64,000 nt of DNA from Aselliscus stoliczkanus (taxonomy: Eukaryota > Chordata > Mammalia > Chiroptera > Hipposideridae), in NCBI GenBank assembly GCA_033961575.1, contig CM066738.1, positions 67,751,478 to 67,815,477 on the forward strand, in the 5' to 3' direction. The notes beneath the pieces are model-generated. The model was not told the DNA's origin. It did not search any database and saw only the letters and a list, made by a program, of their open reading frames with translations. How positions within the stretch are numbered: the first letter of the stretch is position 1; each line of letters begins with the position of its first letter. The position numbers and the translations under genes are program-made. Positions 11,523 through 23,102 of this stretch are shown here, in pieces.

Positions 11523-13044
11523 AAAGAGTAAATAAAATTAAAGTCCTAAGGTTCATACATTGCTTGGGAAGAGATACAAATGTCAATTTATATTAGACTT
11601 GAATAAGTCGGGGATGCATTTTATAAACTTACAAATAACAGATAAAAGGTTAGTATAACTCGTAAGATAGTGGGGGAGGGATAATAACAATTAATACAAG
11701 AAAAGTATGAAAAGGAAAAATAATTAGATGACACAAATACAAAACCCATATTAAGATAGTATATTAAAAATGTAATGTAATTATGTTACATGTGAATTAA
11801 AAGACAAATATTGTCAGCATAATAAAACCAAGTCCAATGATACACTTGTGAAAATAAATACATAAAATATCAGTTATAGAAAGGTCAAAAGTAAAGATGG
11901 AAAAAATATACAATGCAAACATTAGCCAAAGACAGTCAGTTTATTTATTTTATTTATTTTTTTTTCTAATTTATTTTATTTTTTAAAAGATTTTTTATTA
12001 AAATACAGCTAACATACAATATTATATTAGTTTTAGTTGTGCACCATAGTTATTCAACATTTATATACCTAAAGAGTGTTCACCATGGTAAGTCCAGCAA
12101 CCATCCCACACCATACCACGTTATTACAATATTATTGACTCTATCACCTATACTGTAAATTATATCCACATCACTTATTTGTTTTATACCTAGAAATTTG
12201 GACCACTTATTCCCCATCACCTTTCCCCACCCCCCTTTTAAATGTTTAAATTAGAGTTGACATTTAATATTATTTTATATTAACTTCATGAGTACAGCAT
12301 AGTGCTTAGACATTTGTGTAATTTAAGAAATGATTCCCCTGACTAATCTAGTACTCACTTGGCACTATATATAGTTATTACCATATTATTTGTATATTCC
12401 CTGTGCTTTGCTTTACATTCCAATGGCCATTTTGTAACTACCTGTTTCTACTTCTTTATCCCTTCACCTTTGTCACCCTGTCCCCGGACCTCCTCTCATA
12501 TACAAACCCAACAAATCTAGTACCAATATGACACTCTACATAGTTATTACAGTATTATTGACTATATTTCTTGTGCTATACCCTACATCCCCGTAATTAC
12601 TGTGTAACAAACAAGTGGTACTTCTCAATCCCTTTCCTTTTTCACTCACCTAACACCCCTCCCATCTGGCAACCATCAATATATTCACTGTGTCTATGAG
12701 TTTGTTTGTTTATTTTGTTAAGATTTTACATATACGTGAAATCACATTGCATCTGTCTTTCTGTCTTACGCTCCACTGAGCACAATACTCCCCATGTCCA
12801 TCCATGCCGCTTCAGGTGGCATGAACCCATTACCTTACATGACCAAGCAATATCCTATCATATATATGTATCACCTCTTCTTTATCCATTCTTCCATCAG
12901 CACACACCCAGGCTAACTTCCACATCTTGAGCATTGTAAACAATGCTGCAATGAATATAAGGATGCACGTGTCCCCTTGAAGTAGCATTTGGGGTCCTTC
13001 AGATAAATACCCTGAAGTGAGATTACTGGGTCCTTCTTTGTCTC

Positions 13045-13447
13045 TTGTTATAACTTTTGTTTTAGTCTATGTTGTCTGGTATAAGTATTGCTGCAACAGC
13101 TTTTACTCTTTGTTTCATTTTGTTTTGTTTCCATTTGCATGAAATATCTTTTTCCATCCCTTCACTTTCTATCTCTGTGTGTCTTTCAATCTGAAGTGAT
13201 TCTCTTTTAGGTAGCATATATAACAGTTTTCTTTTCATATTCATTCAGCCCTTCTTTGTCTTTTTTTTTTTTTTTGGCTGGCATCGAACCGCCATTGTTC
13301 AGAGCTCAGCTTGCACTTTTGGCGAGCTCTTAACCAACTGAGGCACTCGGCCGGCCCCCTCCTTTGTCTTTTGAGTGAAGCATTTAATCCATTGACATTT
13401 AATATAATTGCTGATAGATATGTAGTTATTACTATTTTATTATACAT
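13045..13447 (-). pseudogene. ORF2 endonuclease fragment of the HAL1-like element
   Basis: Starts LNVNGLNASLKR, the N-terminal region of L1 ORF2 endonucleases (LNVNGLNSPIKR type). After the inserted SINE the text continues with ERHTEIESEGMEKDISCKW and AAILIPDNID, the next conserved stretches of the domain. The catalytic C-terminal half is missing because the sequence jumps to the ORF2 C-terminus. Confidence 0.75.
13261..13357 (-). mobile_element. SINE (second subtype) in the HAL1-like element
   Basis: Poly-T, TTGGCTGGCATCGAACCGCC, AGAGCTCAGCTTGCACTTTTG and an end GGCACTCGGCCGGCC. Flanks CCCTTCTTTGTCTT and CCCTCCTTTGTCTT are a 14-bp target duplication with one mismatch. The body lacks part of the middle found in the copies at 11366 and 27933. 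Confidence 0.9.
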
Positions 13448-13619
13448 ATTTTGTCTTTTTTTTTCATCTTAAAAAAGGCCCTGTAAAATTCCTTGTAATA
13501 CTGGCTTGGTGGTGATAAACTCCTTTAGTTCTTTTTGTTGTTTGTTTATTCTGTCTGGAAACATTTTATCTGGTGGTCAATTCCAAATGATACCTTTGCT
13601 GGGAAGAGTAATCTTGATT

Positions 13620-14350
13620 GTAGGTCCTTGCTTTTCACCACTTTGAATATTTCCTGCCAATCTCTTCTGTTGAGAAATCAGCTGACAATTTTATAGGAGC
13701 TCCCTTGTAAGTTACTAGTTGCCTTTCTCTTGCTGCTTTCAGGATTCCCTCTTTGTCTTTAAACTTTGCCATTTTAATTATAATGTTTCTTGGCATGGGC
13801 CTGTTTGGGTTCATCTTGTTTGGGACTATTTGTTCTTCCTGGACTTGTATGTCTACTTCCTTTCCCAAGTTAAGAAAGTTTTCAGTCATTATTTCTTCAA
13901 ATAGGTTCTCAAGTCCTTGCTTTTTGTCTTCTCTCTCTGGTATCCCTAGAGATATCATTATACATCATTAAATATCATTATACATCAACATATACAATGA
14001 CAATCTACGATATCTATATCTATATCTATATCCCTATGATGCAAATGCTGTTATGCTTGATGTTGTCTTAAACTATCCCCATTTTTTAAAAATTCTTTTT
14101 TCTTTTTGCTCTTCAGATTAGGTGTTTTCTGCTATCTTTTCTTCCAAATTACTGCTTCAATCCTCTGGTTCATCTAGTCTGCTGGTTATTCCTTCTAGTG
14201 CATTCTTCATTTTGTTATTGTATTCTTCAATTCTGACTGGTTCTTTTTTAATGATTGCTATCTCTTTGTTGAAGTTCTCACTAAGTTCCTTGGGCATCTT
14301 TATAACCTTTGTTTTGAACTTTGTTCCTGGTAGGTTACTTGCCTCCACTT
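13620..14350 (-). pseudogene. L1/HAL1 ORF1 remnant (RNA-binding chaperone protein)
   Basis: ORF1 protein binds L1 RNA as a coiled-coil trimer. The upstream piece (14348-14157) is rich in Lys and Glu with heptad-like spacing (coiled coil). The downstream piece (13958-13635) holds the RRM/C-terminal part: an E-rich start, NRPMPRNIIIKMAKFKDKE, then AARERQLVTYKGAPIKLSAD and DFSTEEI, matching the usual RPRHIIVR...REKG-VTYKG-PIRLSADFS order of L1 ORF1. Stops and a small tandem insertion near 13960-14035 (TATCTA repeats) break the frame. No intact protein. Confidence 0.82.
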
Positions 14351-15965
14351 CATTTAGTTCTTTTTATGGAGTTTTCTCCTGTTCTTTTCATTTGGTATGT
14401 ATTTCTTCGTTTCCTCATCTTGACTGCCTCTCTAATGGTTTGAATGTATTAGGTAGATCTGCTATGTCTCATAGTCTTGGATGGGTGGAATTATGTAGTA
14501 GGTGCTCTGTCCTGATACCATCTCTGTGGTCACCTGCTTTGGGTCCTCCAGAGGTGTCACTTGTGTGGGTTGTGTGTACCCTTCTGTTAGTTCACTCTTG
14601 ATAACTGTTGGCATGTCAGTGGGTGGTATTAACCCTCATTCAGTGGCATTTACCCTCAGGCTGACTGGCTGTGGGGTTTGGCCATGTCCACAGCTTACAT
14701 GCTACTGTGGGGGACATACCACACTGAGTGGGAGTTGCCCCAGTGGACTCTGGTGCCTGTTGAGACGGTCCTTTGTGTGTGCTGCTTATAGAGTTATTTT
14801 AGTGGTACTCTGCTGTGGTCTGAGCCAACCTTCATGTTGGTTCTGGAGTCTTTTGTGAAGGGCTCTAGTGCAGGCTCAGGTCACCCTCTGCCTGTGACTG
14901 GCTGGGAACTACCTGGTAGGAGCAACAAAGCGATTCATGGTTGTTGGCTGCCTATGCTCACCTTGGAAACACATGGGAGAGGCCACACTGAACTAAGGAT
15001 GTCTGCCACATTACTGGGCCTGGGGTAACTCTGTAAAATGCCAGGACAGTCAGAAGCCTGCTGCCACCTGCCAGCTCCCTTAAGGTTCAGCCATTGATAA
15101 AGCCTCTGATGTTTGCAAGTTAGATGAAGTGTGGTCTCAGGGAGTCACTAGAGTGGGAAGAATTGTGGTTACCAAGTTAATGTAGACTCTGGTTTGGTGC
15201 CAGTGCTGAGCCTGGAGCAACTCAACAAAAGTCTCAGGGTACACAGAGGCCAGTCACTGCCCACCTGAGGTCTGTGAACTATAGTTTTCCAAGAAAGTGT
15301 GTAATGTGGGTGGGACCGGCTGCTCATGGAGAAAGTGCCCCTGGTGTTGGGAGAATTGGGTGAAGTGGAGTCCCAGTGAGTCAGCATGGTGGGGCTAGTG
15401 GAGCTTACCAGACTACTTAGATTTACATTTGACCGCAAGCATAGGTGGAGGGCTTAGCACAGGAGAGATGGCACCCATCTGCAGGCTGCACAGGAGTAGA
15501 GCCCCACACAGAGAAAATGGTGACTATCTTCCAGTCAATACCCTGAAGCCACATGCCTCAATCTGCACCCCCATGTCTCCAACACCTCCTGAGTTACTAT
15601 TCATCCACTGGAGCCCAAGGCGAGTGCCTTTGAGTGAGAGAGTCTGTGCGCAGGCCATTTAAGAGGATGTCGGGGTTTCCTGCAGCCTTCCTTCCCACCT
15701 GATTGGTTGGAATCTCCACTGTTTTTCACAGCCAGATGTGGGACCTCCTCTTCCTAGCACCAAGGAGACTGGTTTACAGATGGGTTCCCTCAGTCATCCA
15801 AGAGAAACCTCCATGGATGAGATATCCCTCATGGTCTCTGCCTCTCCCATCAGTTTTGACATGTCTACTTTATATCCTTAGTTATAAAACTTCTGTTTAG
15901 CTAGGCTTCAGATAATTCTCCAGATTAATTGTTCTGTAATTTATCTACTCCGCCATCTTAGATCT

Positions 15966-16690
15966 CTTTTTATTGATTTCAGCTTAGCTATTTTAATACT
16001 AGAACAAATGTATTTAAAGGAACAGAATAAAACCCACAACATTACCAATAATAACATAAGACTCTACATAACTCTAAAAGGTTTCATTAACCAGGAAGAT
16101 ACACCTATTTTAAACTTGAATATACTTAATATGATAACCTCAAGATATATAAAATAAAGAAATACAGGAGAAAAGAAATAAATCAACCTAAAATCATAAT
16201 GATGCATTTTAATAAACCTCTCTCAGTATTTGATAGAATAAAAATACCCAAAATCAATAAGATTGTAGAATATTTGAACAAAACAATGAAGAAAATTAAC
16301 ATTATAAAACACTGATTCTAACAACTATATCAAAGAAAATTTACCAAAATCAACCATATGCTGGGTCATAAAGAAAGACTCAACAATTTTCAAAGGATTA
16401 AAAACATATGGAATGTATATTCTCTGATCATAGTGATAGTAAGCTAGAAACCAATCACACAGAGATAACTAGGAAATACCCATATATCTGGGAATTAAAA
16501 AATAATTTACTTCTAACTTATTTATAGGTCAAAAAAGAAATCACAATTGTAATTAGAAAATATTTTGAAATCAATGATAAAAATAAGGCATTGTGGATGA
16601 AGCTAAAGCAGTAATTAGAAGTAAACATGTTAGAACAAAAGTAAGACTAAAAATCAGTTATCTGTATCAAAGATATTAGATAAAGATTGG
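15966..16690 (+). mobile_element. Old L1M ORF2 (endonuclease to linker), continuation of nest
   Basis: Readable pieces include KHMECIFSDHSDSKLETNH (the SDH region of the endonuclease) and YPYIWELKNN, followed by ITIVIRKYFEINDK, in the order found in L1M ORF2. Many stops. It continues the direction of the ORF1-like block that ends at 11944, so the HAL1-like element lies inside it. Confidence 0.65.
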
Positions 16691-17549
16691 AAGATAATAA
16701 AACTACCTGAATCTGAGTCTCCCCATATATCCTTTTCCCAAATCATAAGATCAACAACAAGTGCAAATCAAACCTCACACAGGACACACTGTCAGCATTA
16801 CCAGGAGGCAAACACTACTATGAATTTTATATTCCCTGTAAGTAGAGAAATAAACATCATCCAGTTCAGTCCCACATGTGAGGGCCAGTGACATTGCCCT
16901 CAAAAAAAAAAAAAAAGAGAGAAATAAACACCAAATTCCAACAGAGTTTGCATTATTACCAGAAACCCATGAGAATGCAGAGTGGGGAAATAAGGCTTAT
17001 GGGACTGTGAGTAAAAGAAGAGAGAAGACCAGAGGACATGGATGAGGCATAGATAAAATCACCTCAGAATGAGAAAGTCCAACACTAAAAGTCAAATAGT
17101 TACCTATGTTTCATTCATCCAGAGATCTGGAACTCCGTAATTTGGAGCACTGGCTACAGAGAATGGGCTTGAAAGTGGCCAGAGCTGGCAGCCCTGGGGA
17201 AACATTGTTTCTGGGAGTATTTGGATATGTAGAAAAGGTGTGGTGGCCTTTGAATTTTCAGTATGGAGAGAGAAGTAAATAGAGGGAGATATTAAAGAAA
17301 TATTGTCTACATGAGCCCTTCTTGAGGAATCTAGTGGATGTGTTTCCGCCAACCTATAGATAACCAGGGACTCTTCAGTAAAATGACAAATAGTAAGCAT
17401 CTATTATATTTCATTGTAGAGCTTAGACTTAAAACAAAGCATGCTGCCAGGGTTGGAAATATAGTGTGTAAACATTGTATGTTCTGACAAAATAAAAAAA
17501 TGCAACTAAAATAACTTGGAGGTAAATGCAGAGAGAAAGGAAAAGTAAA
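16691..17549. other. Unassigned sequence inside the L1 nest, with a 5'-truncated SINE
   Basis: No clear family match. The frame at 17104-17400 (minus) has no motif. It could be diverged L1M or older host sequence. Confidence 0.4.
16860..16917 (+). mobile_element. 5'-truncated short SINE
   Basis: Only the last third of the SINE is present: CCAGTTCAGTCCCACATGTG, AGGGCCAGTGACATTGCCCTC and poly-A. The flanks GAGAAATAAACATC and GAGAAATAAACACC are a target duplication, so it inserted already truncated. Confidence 0.85.
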
Positions 17550-17860
17550 CTAACACTGACTTCTAAATAGGTGGAAGTCAAAGTATACAATTTAAGTTAC
17601 TAGCCCAGACAGTAAAAATTTCAGTAAGGAGAAAAAGGATTAAGAACACAATAAAAGGCATACATATGAAGGTAGCCAGTAGAATAAAATATAAGACTTC
17701 TTAATACCAGAAAAAAAATTTAATTAACAAAAGACACAGCAAATATAGAAACACAGCATAACATAATACATATAATACATATAAACTAAGATGATCTAAT
17801 AAGTTGAAACTAAGTGTATTATATCAATATAAATGAAAGACCTACTTTAATTCAATATAG
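17550..17860 (+). mobile_element. Old L1M, ORF1/ORF2 junction region
   Basis: AAACTAAGATGATCTAATAA, GTTGAAACTAAGTG and TATCAATATAAATGAAAGAC resemble the start of ORF2 in old L1M elements. Heavily decayed. Confidence 0.45.
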
Positions 17861-19260
17861 TATTGGACGTCCTAACCACAGTCATCAGACAAGAAAAAGG
17901 AATAAAAGACACCTAAAATGGAAAGGAAGAAGTAAAACCATCATTATTTGCAGATGACATGATACTGTATATACAGAATTCTAAAGGTTTCACCAAGAAA
18001 CTATTAGAACTGATAAATGAATTCAATAAAGTAGCAGGATACAAAATAAATATTCAAAAATTGGTTACAATTTTTATACACCAATAATGAACTATCAGAA
18101 AGAGAAATTAAGGAAAAAATCCCATTTACAATTGCATCAATAACAATACCTAGGAATAAATTTAACCAAAGAGGTAAAGTACCTGCACTTGGAAAATTAT
18201 AAGACATTGAAGAAAGAAACTGAAGAAACTAAAGAAGATACAAATAAATGGAAGAACATACAATACTTATGGATAGGAAAACTAACATCATTAAAATGTC
18301 TACAGTACCCAAAGCAACCTGTAGATTCAATGCAATCCCTGTCAAAATACCAATGGCATCTTTCACAGAACTAGAACAAATAATCCTAAAATTTAGATGG
18401 AACCCTAAAAGACACCAAATAGCCAAAGCAATCTTGAGGAAGAAGAACAAAACTGGAGATATCGTGCTATCTGATATCAAATCATACTACTAACTATAGT
18501 AAGGCCATAGTAATTTAAAAAAAACATTGTATTGGCATAAAAACAGACACATAGATCAATGGAACAGAATACAGAGTCCAGAAATAAACCCACATCTATA
18601 TGGTCATTTAATTTTTGACAAATGAAGCAAGAATGTGCAATGAGGTAATGACAGTCTATTCAATAAGTGGTGCTGATACATGCAAAAAAATGAAACTGGA
18701 CCACCTTCTTATTCCATACACAAGAATAAACTCAAAACCCCAAACCATTAAACTCCTAGAAGAAAACATATGCAATAAACTCTCAGACATTACCCTTAGT
18801 TATATTTTTACTGATATTTTTCTATGGGCAAGGGAAACAAGCAAAAGAATAAACACATGGGAATACATCAAACTAAAAAGTTTTTGCACAGCAAAGAAAA
18901 CTATCAACAACAACAAAAAGGCACCCTACTGAATGGGAAAAGATATTTACCAATGATACATCTGTTAATAGCTTCATATCCAAAATTTATAAAGAACTCA
19001 TACAACTCAACACCAAAAAAACTTCCAAACAATTCAATTAAACAATGGATGGACTTAGAGGGTATTATTCAAAGTGAAATAAATCAGAGAGAGACAAATA
19101 CCATATGATCTTACCTGTATGTGCAATCTAAAGAACAAAATAAATGAACAAGCAAACAGAAACAGACTCATAGATACAGAGAAGAAACTTATGGTTGCCA
19201 GAGGGGAGGAGGGATGAGAGGCTGAGTGAAAAGGTGATTGAAAGGACTAAAAATCATGAA
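17861..19260 (+). mobile_element. L1 ORF2 fragment nested in the old L1M
   Basis: A less decayed ORF2 piece from the RT core to the C-terminus. The catalytic motif is [13 protein letters not shown] near 17946. After it come IYTP-like and [16 protein letters not shown] segments, and [17 protein letters not shown] at about 18339-18390. About 500 bp are deleted near 19045, where the text jumps from KLPNNSIKQW to a DLEGIIQSEINQRETN stretch. The 3' UTR is short or missing. Stops and shifts are spread through it. Confidence 0.85.
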
Positions 19261-20174
19261 ATGGACAAAGATATGGCAGAGAAGTAGAAACAATAAGAAA
19301 GCATGTATTTTTGTTTTTTGTTGTTGTTTTTTTATTCTTACATCAGGTAAAGTAGAAGTCAGGCCAAACAAAAATTAAATGAGACATAGGATACCTTTTC
19401 ACATTAGAAACTGCAATTCACCATAAAGATATGTTATAAATATCTGTGCACCAAAAAGCACAGCAAGCATTACATAGAAAGAAGAATAAAAATAAAGTAC
19501 CCAACTCAAAAAGCTAGAAGAACTATAAAGCACACCCAAAGAAATCACAAAGAGGCAATTACTAAAATGATAAATAGATGTTAATGAGGTAGAGCATGGA
19601 AAAGCAAATCAAAGCAATAAGTAAAAAATCCTGGGTCCTTGGAAAAATCAACAATTTACTAGCATATTTAATCAGGAAGAAAAGGTAGAAAAATACATGA
19701 AATAACAAACAGCTTGTGGAAAATGATGCTTAATATAGAGGAAATTTTTTAAAATTGCAAGATTTATTCTACATACACCTATGCAAATACAGTTGAAAAC
19801 GTCAATGAAATGGATATTTTCTTAGGAAGAGACAGTTTACAAAAATTATTCTCAGTAAAAATAGAAGTCTTAAATAGACTCATTTGTATAAAAGAAATAT
19901 AATGGTTATCAAGAAACTATCACCAAGAAAATAACAGGGCCAGTGGTTTTATAAAATAATATTGTAAATGTTAGAGACCAATTAGTGCCAATGGTATATA
20001 AATTAGTTAATAGAAAATGTAAAATGTATACATTGATTTTACAAAACAAGTATAACATCTATGCCTAAATTTGTTAAATGTAACAAAAAAGGGAAAATTA
20101 TAAATATTATTTATTACTATTAATAAAAATCCTAAATCAAATGTAAGTAGAAAAACTCCAACACCACATTTAGA
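19261..20174 (+). mobile_element. Old L1M ORF2, endonuclease-RT linker
   Basis: Decayed coding text such as INICAPKSTAS, GPWKNQQFT and LRNDS-like LGRDSLQK segments fits the region between endonuclease and RT in L1M. It is dense in stops. It lies between two younger L1 insertions. Confidence 0.55.
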
Positions 20175-20450
20175 AAAAAATACATGGGATATAAAACTGA
20201 AAGCAGCAAAGGAACAAGATGAACAAGCAAAGAAATAAAAACTTATAGACATAGACAATAATTTAATGGTTACAAGAGAGTGGCAGATGAGGGTAAATGG
20301 GATCAAATACATGGTGATAGAAGGAGAACTGACTCTGAGTGGTGAACACACAATGTGATATATAGTTGATGTGTTACAGAATGGTACAGTTGAAACCTAT
20401 GTAACTTTCCTAACCATTGTCACCCCAATAAATTTTAAAAAGGAAAAAGA
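20175..20450 (+). mobile_element. L1 3' end, 5'-truncated
   Basis: GACATAGACAATAATTTAATGGTTAC, then a purine-rich stretch, ACAGTTGAAACCTATGTAAC and ATTGTCACCCCAATAAATTT with an A-rich tail: the same 3' terminus as at 5437-5545 and 62750-62990. Confidence 0.85.
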
Positions 20451-20454
20451 AAGA

Positions 20455-20691
20455 AAGGAAGCAATACACTATGACTCAGTAGAATTTATTCTAACATTGT
20501 TAGGATGATTAATATTAGGAAACTACCAATATAGTTTTCTATTTTGATTGGCTGAGAAAGGAAAATCTCACGATTTTCTCACAGATGCTGAAAAACACTT
20601 TGACAAAATCAACTTCCATTCCTAATAAAAATTCATAAGAAAGTAAGAATGGGTGTATTCTATCCTAACATCATAAATTATATATATATAA

Positions 20692-20739
<48 letters not shown>

Positions 20740-21450
20740 AATGCTAAATCCACCATTACAATTAAAAATTGAAAAACAACATTAAAATGAAAATACAAAC
20801 AACTGAGAAAAAATATTTGAAACATATATCTGACAAAGCTCCAAAATATAAAGATGTCTTCCAATGGAACATATGAACATGAAAAGATGCTCAGCATAGT
20901 AGTCAAAGAAAAATACAAATTGAAAACCACAGTGAATACCATACACACCCGTAGAACTGGCTAAAACTTTAAAAGCTACTGCCAAATGTTGGTAAGAATA
21001 GGAAACAGCAAGGTGTGTAGAGTGGCACACCACTTTGGAAACTGTTGGGCACCTTCTTACAGAGTGAACATACTTTTACCATATGATACAATGATGTAAT
21101 TCCTACGTACTTACCGAAGAGAAATGAAAACACATGTCTACAGGAAGACTTGTTCATACACATTATTCATAGTAACTCCAAATTGGGAGCCTCTTAGGTG
21201 TTCATCAACAAGAAAATGTATAGACAAATTTCAGTATATTCATGTAATAGAAAACTACTCAGATATAAAAGGGGCAAACTACTAATACATACAAAACGTA
21301 ATAATCTCAAAAATAATATATTAAATGAAAGAAGCAAGACATAAAAGAGTACATGCGTTACAATTTTATAAAATTCCAAAGCAGTTAAAATTAATCTGTT
21401 ATGATAGAAAGCACATCACTGATATAACAAAATGTTAAATAATCATTTAT
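20455..21450 (+). mobile_element. Old L1M ORF2 (RT and C-terminal parts)
   Basis: The left part reads DAEKHFDKI, the conserved RT block that is usually DAEKAFDKI. The right part from about 20730 follows ORF2 C-terminal text (GMFINKKMYRQ-like and LRYKRGKLLIH-like pieces). An AT microsatellite sits between them. Many stops. Confidence 0.65.
20682..20733. repeat. (TA)n microsatellite
   Basis: TATATA runs with one interruption (AATGTG near 20691-20696), inside L1M ORF2-derived sequence. Confidence 0.95.
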
Positions 21451-21549
21451 TTAAAGAGTGTTTGTTTTTGGATACTGTTATTATTAGTTGATTATTTTAA
21501 TATTTTTATTATTTATATTTTTTACTTTTTCTATATTGACTAGTTTTAT

Positions 21550-21667
21550 TAGTTATTTCTTTCTTTTTTTTTTTTGAAGGCAGTGTCACTGGCCCTCATA
21601 TGTGGGACCAAACCGGGGCCTCTGGCTTCCCAAACCAGCGCTTAACCACCGCGCCACTCAGCCGGCC
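21550..21667 (-). mobile_element. Short tRNA-derived SINE
   Basis: Poly-T, GAAGGCAGTGTCACTGGCCC ... GCGCCACTCAGCCGGCC. The 18-bp duplication CTATATTGACTAGTTTTA lies at 21531-21548 and 21668-21685. The T-rich stretch between the left duplicate and the SINE body is the reversed tail. Confidence 0.95.
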
Positions 21668-21689
21668 CTATATTGACTAGTTTTAAAAA

Positions 21690-21935
21690 GGAAAGAAGTT
21701 ATGGGGATATAATGTACAGACTATAGTTAATAACATTATATTGTATGTTTGAAAGTTGCTAAGAGAGTAAATCGTAATCATTCTCATCATAAGAACAAAG
21801 ATTGTAATTATGTCAGGTGATAGATTAACTAAACTTATGGTGATCATTTTGCAATATGTACATCATCATGCTGTACACCTAAAATTAAGATGATGTTATA
21901 TACCAATTACATCTCACTAAAACTGGAAAAAAGAA
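21690..21935 (+). mobile_element. Old L1M 3' UTR end
   Basis: GGGATATAATGTACAGACTA, TAGTTAATAACATTATATTG, TTGAAAGTTGCTAAGAGAGT and CTGTACACCTAAAATTAAGA are landmark stretches of the L1M 3' end. It closes the nest that begins near 10150. Confidence 0.8.
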
Positions 21936-22179
21936 AAGAAACAGTAAATTACACATAATGTGCGTAAATATTATTTGGTGAGATTTTTGTTTTAGTTTTG
22001 CACAGTCATAAGTGTGAACTGGGTCACCATTTAAAATATGTTTCTTACTGTGGAACGCAGCCTAAAAAGCTGGAAAAACACTGCCAATGTAGTTAAAAGT
22101 GATATATTAGAGTGCTATATTGTGATAAGTATAGATCTCAGAAATGTTACGTTGAGTGAAAAAAGTAAGTTGCTGAATA

Positions 22180-23102
22180 TAGGTGTGATCAAACAATATG
22201 GTAAATGTTTAAATAAAAAAATTATTACAGTAAAAGACACTATCATTAATTCCCCTCAAAATATTCCTCCTTGCTTTGAGCATATTTATTCCATCATTCT
22301 TGACACTTCCTGAAGCAGTTCTGGAAATCCTCTTTTGTGAGTGTCTTTAGTTGCACTGTTGTGGCTGCCTCAATATCCTGAATCATTTTGACTTTGGGGA
22401 AGAGCCAGAAGTTTCACGGTGCCAGATCTGGAGAATAAGGTGGATGAGGCCATACCGTAATGTTTTTATTTGACGTAAGTTGCCATATACCAGAAGTGAT
22501 GTGTGACACAGAGCATGGTCATGATGGAGGATGATTAATGGCACACTTTAAAACACACCTTCTCTCAAGCATAGCTCACACAAGACAGACTGCACCAAAC
22601 AAGTTAAAACTTGTCACACGCTGTTATTAAAGTTTGACTCTCCACTTCCCATATTGAAGACCCCTGCCTTTCCATTGGATGGCACTTGCAGCAGCATTCA
22701 CTGTATTTTTTTTTTTTTAATCTCAACTGAAAGGCTCCGTGTCACACGTTCGCTTCTGGTATATGGCAATTTCTATCAAATAAAAGCATTACGGTGTGTC
22801 CTCATCAACCTTATTCACCGGATCTGGCACCATACAACTTCTGGCTCTTCCCCAAAGTCAAAATGACCAGGAAAGGTAAAGTCTTTGAATTAATTCAGGA
22901 CATTGAGGCAGCCATGAGAGTGCAATTAAAGATTCTCATGAAAGAGGACTTCCAGAATTGTTTCAAAAGTGGCAAGAATGATGGGATAATTGTGTTCAAA
23001 CACAGCAGGAGTATTTTGGTGGGGGGGATTAATAGCAATGTCTTTTACTATAATAATTTCTTTTTAATTTAAACATTCACTGTATTGTTTGATCACACCT
23101 CA
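22180..23102. mobile_element. Two mariner copies in inverted orientation
   Basis: Outer ends AGGTGTGATCAAACAATATG (22181) and its near reverse complement ending ...GTTTGATCACACCT (23100) act as terminal repeats. Bases 22180-22690 are a mariner remnant on the minus strand, and 22739-23102 are the same family on the plus strand. The arms 22180-22505 and 22739-23102 are therefore reverse complements, with a spacer of about 230 bp that holds the further part of the minus copy plus a T run. The remnant at 3118-3833 shows the same sequence order without inversion. Confidence 0.8.
22739..23040 (+). pseudogene. mariner transposase fragment
   Basis: The frame 22794-23072 reads HQPYSPDLAPYNFWLFPKVK, the signature block of mariner transposases, in which the last catalytic Asp normally follows SPDLAPx. 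Here that position is Asn, so the active site is lost even within the fragment. It is followed by KGKVFELIQDIEAA and EDFQNCF, the usual C-terminal region. Only the last third of a transposase is represented. Confidence 0.85.

Larger units (their letters stand above)
10150..11944 (+). mobile_element. Old L1M ORF1 region, first part of a large nest
   Basis: Decayed ORF1-like text can be followed: AACTAGTGAACTAAATGACAGGTC, CATGGAGAGACAAAAAGATG, TTTTCAAAAGAAACAGTTGAAGCC, CTGAGAGAAAATAACTGCCAAGC and AATGATAGTGAAATAAACAT. These match, in order, the coiled-coil to C-terminal part of ORF1 in old L1M/HAL1 families. It carries many stops. A CA microsatellite and two SINEs interrupt it. ORF2-like sequence in the same direction resumes at 15966, after an inserted HAL1-like element. 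Confidence 0.65.
11945..15965 (-). mobile_element. HAL1-like L1 with internal ORF2 deletion
   Basis: On the minus strand, in order: a 5' UTR from about 15965 (starting AAGATGGCGGAGTAGATAAA) to about 14400, ORF1 (14350-13620), the N-terminal part of the ORF2 endonuclease (13447-13045), a direct jump to the ORF2 C-terminal region (about 13040-12690), then a 3' UTR and T-rich tail at 11945-12690. Most of ORF2, RT included, is absent. This is the half-L1 (HAL1) plan. It splits old L1M sequence on the other strand. A SINE at 13261-13357 is younger. Confidence 0.75.

Noticed and set aside
14122..14601. Open frame of 159 codons (+)
   Set aside because: It is antisense to the HAL1-like ORF1/5' UTR on the minus strand and has no family motif of its own.
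20622..20948. Hydrophobic open frame (-) with an IYIYIY run
   Set aside because: It is the translation of a TA microsatellite and antisense L1M. The apparent membrane segments are an artefact of composition.
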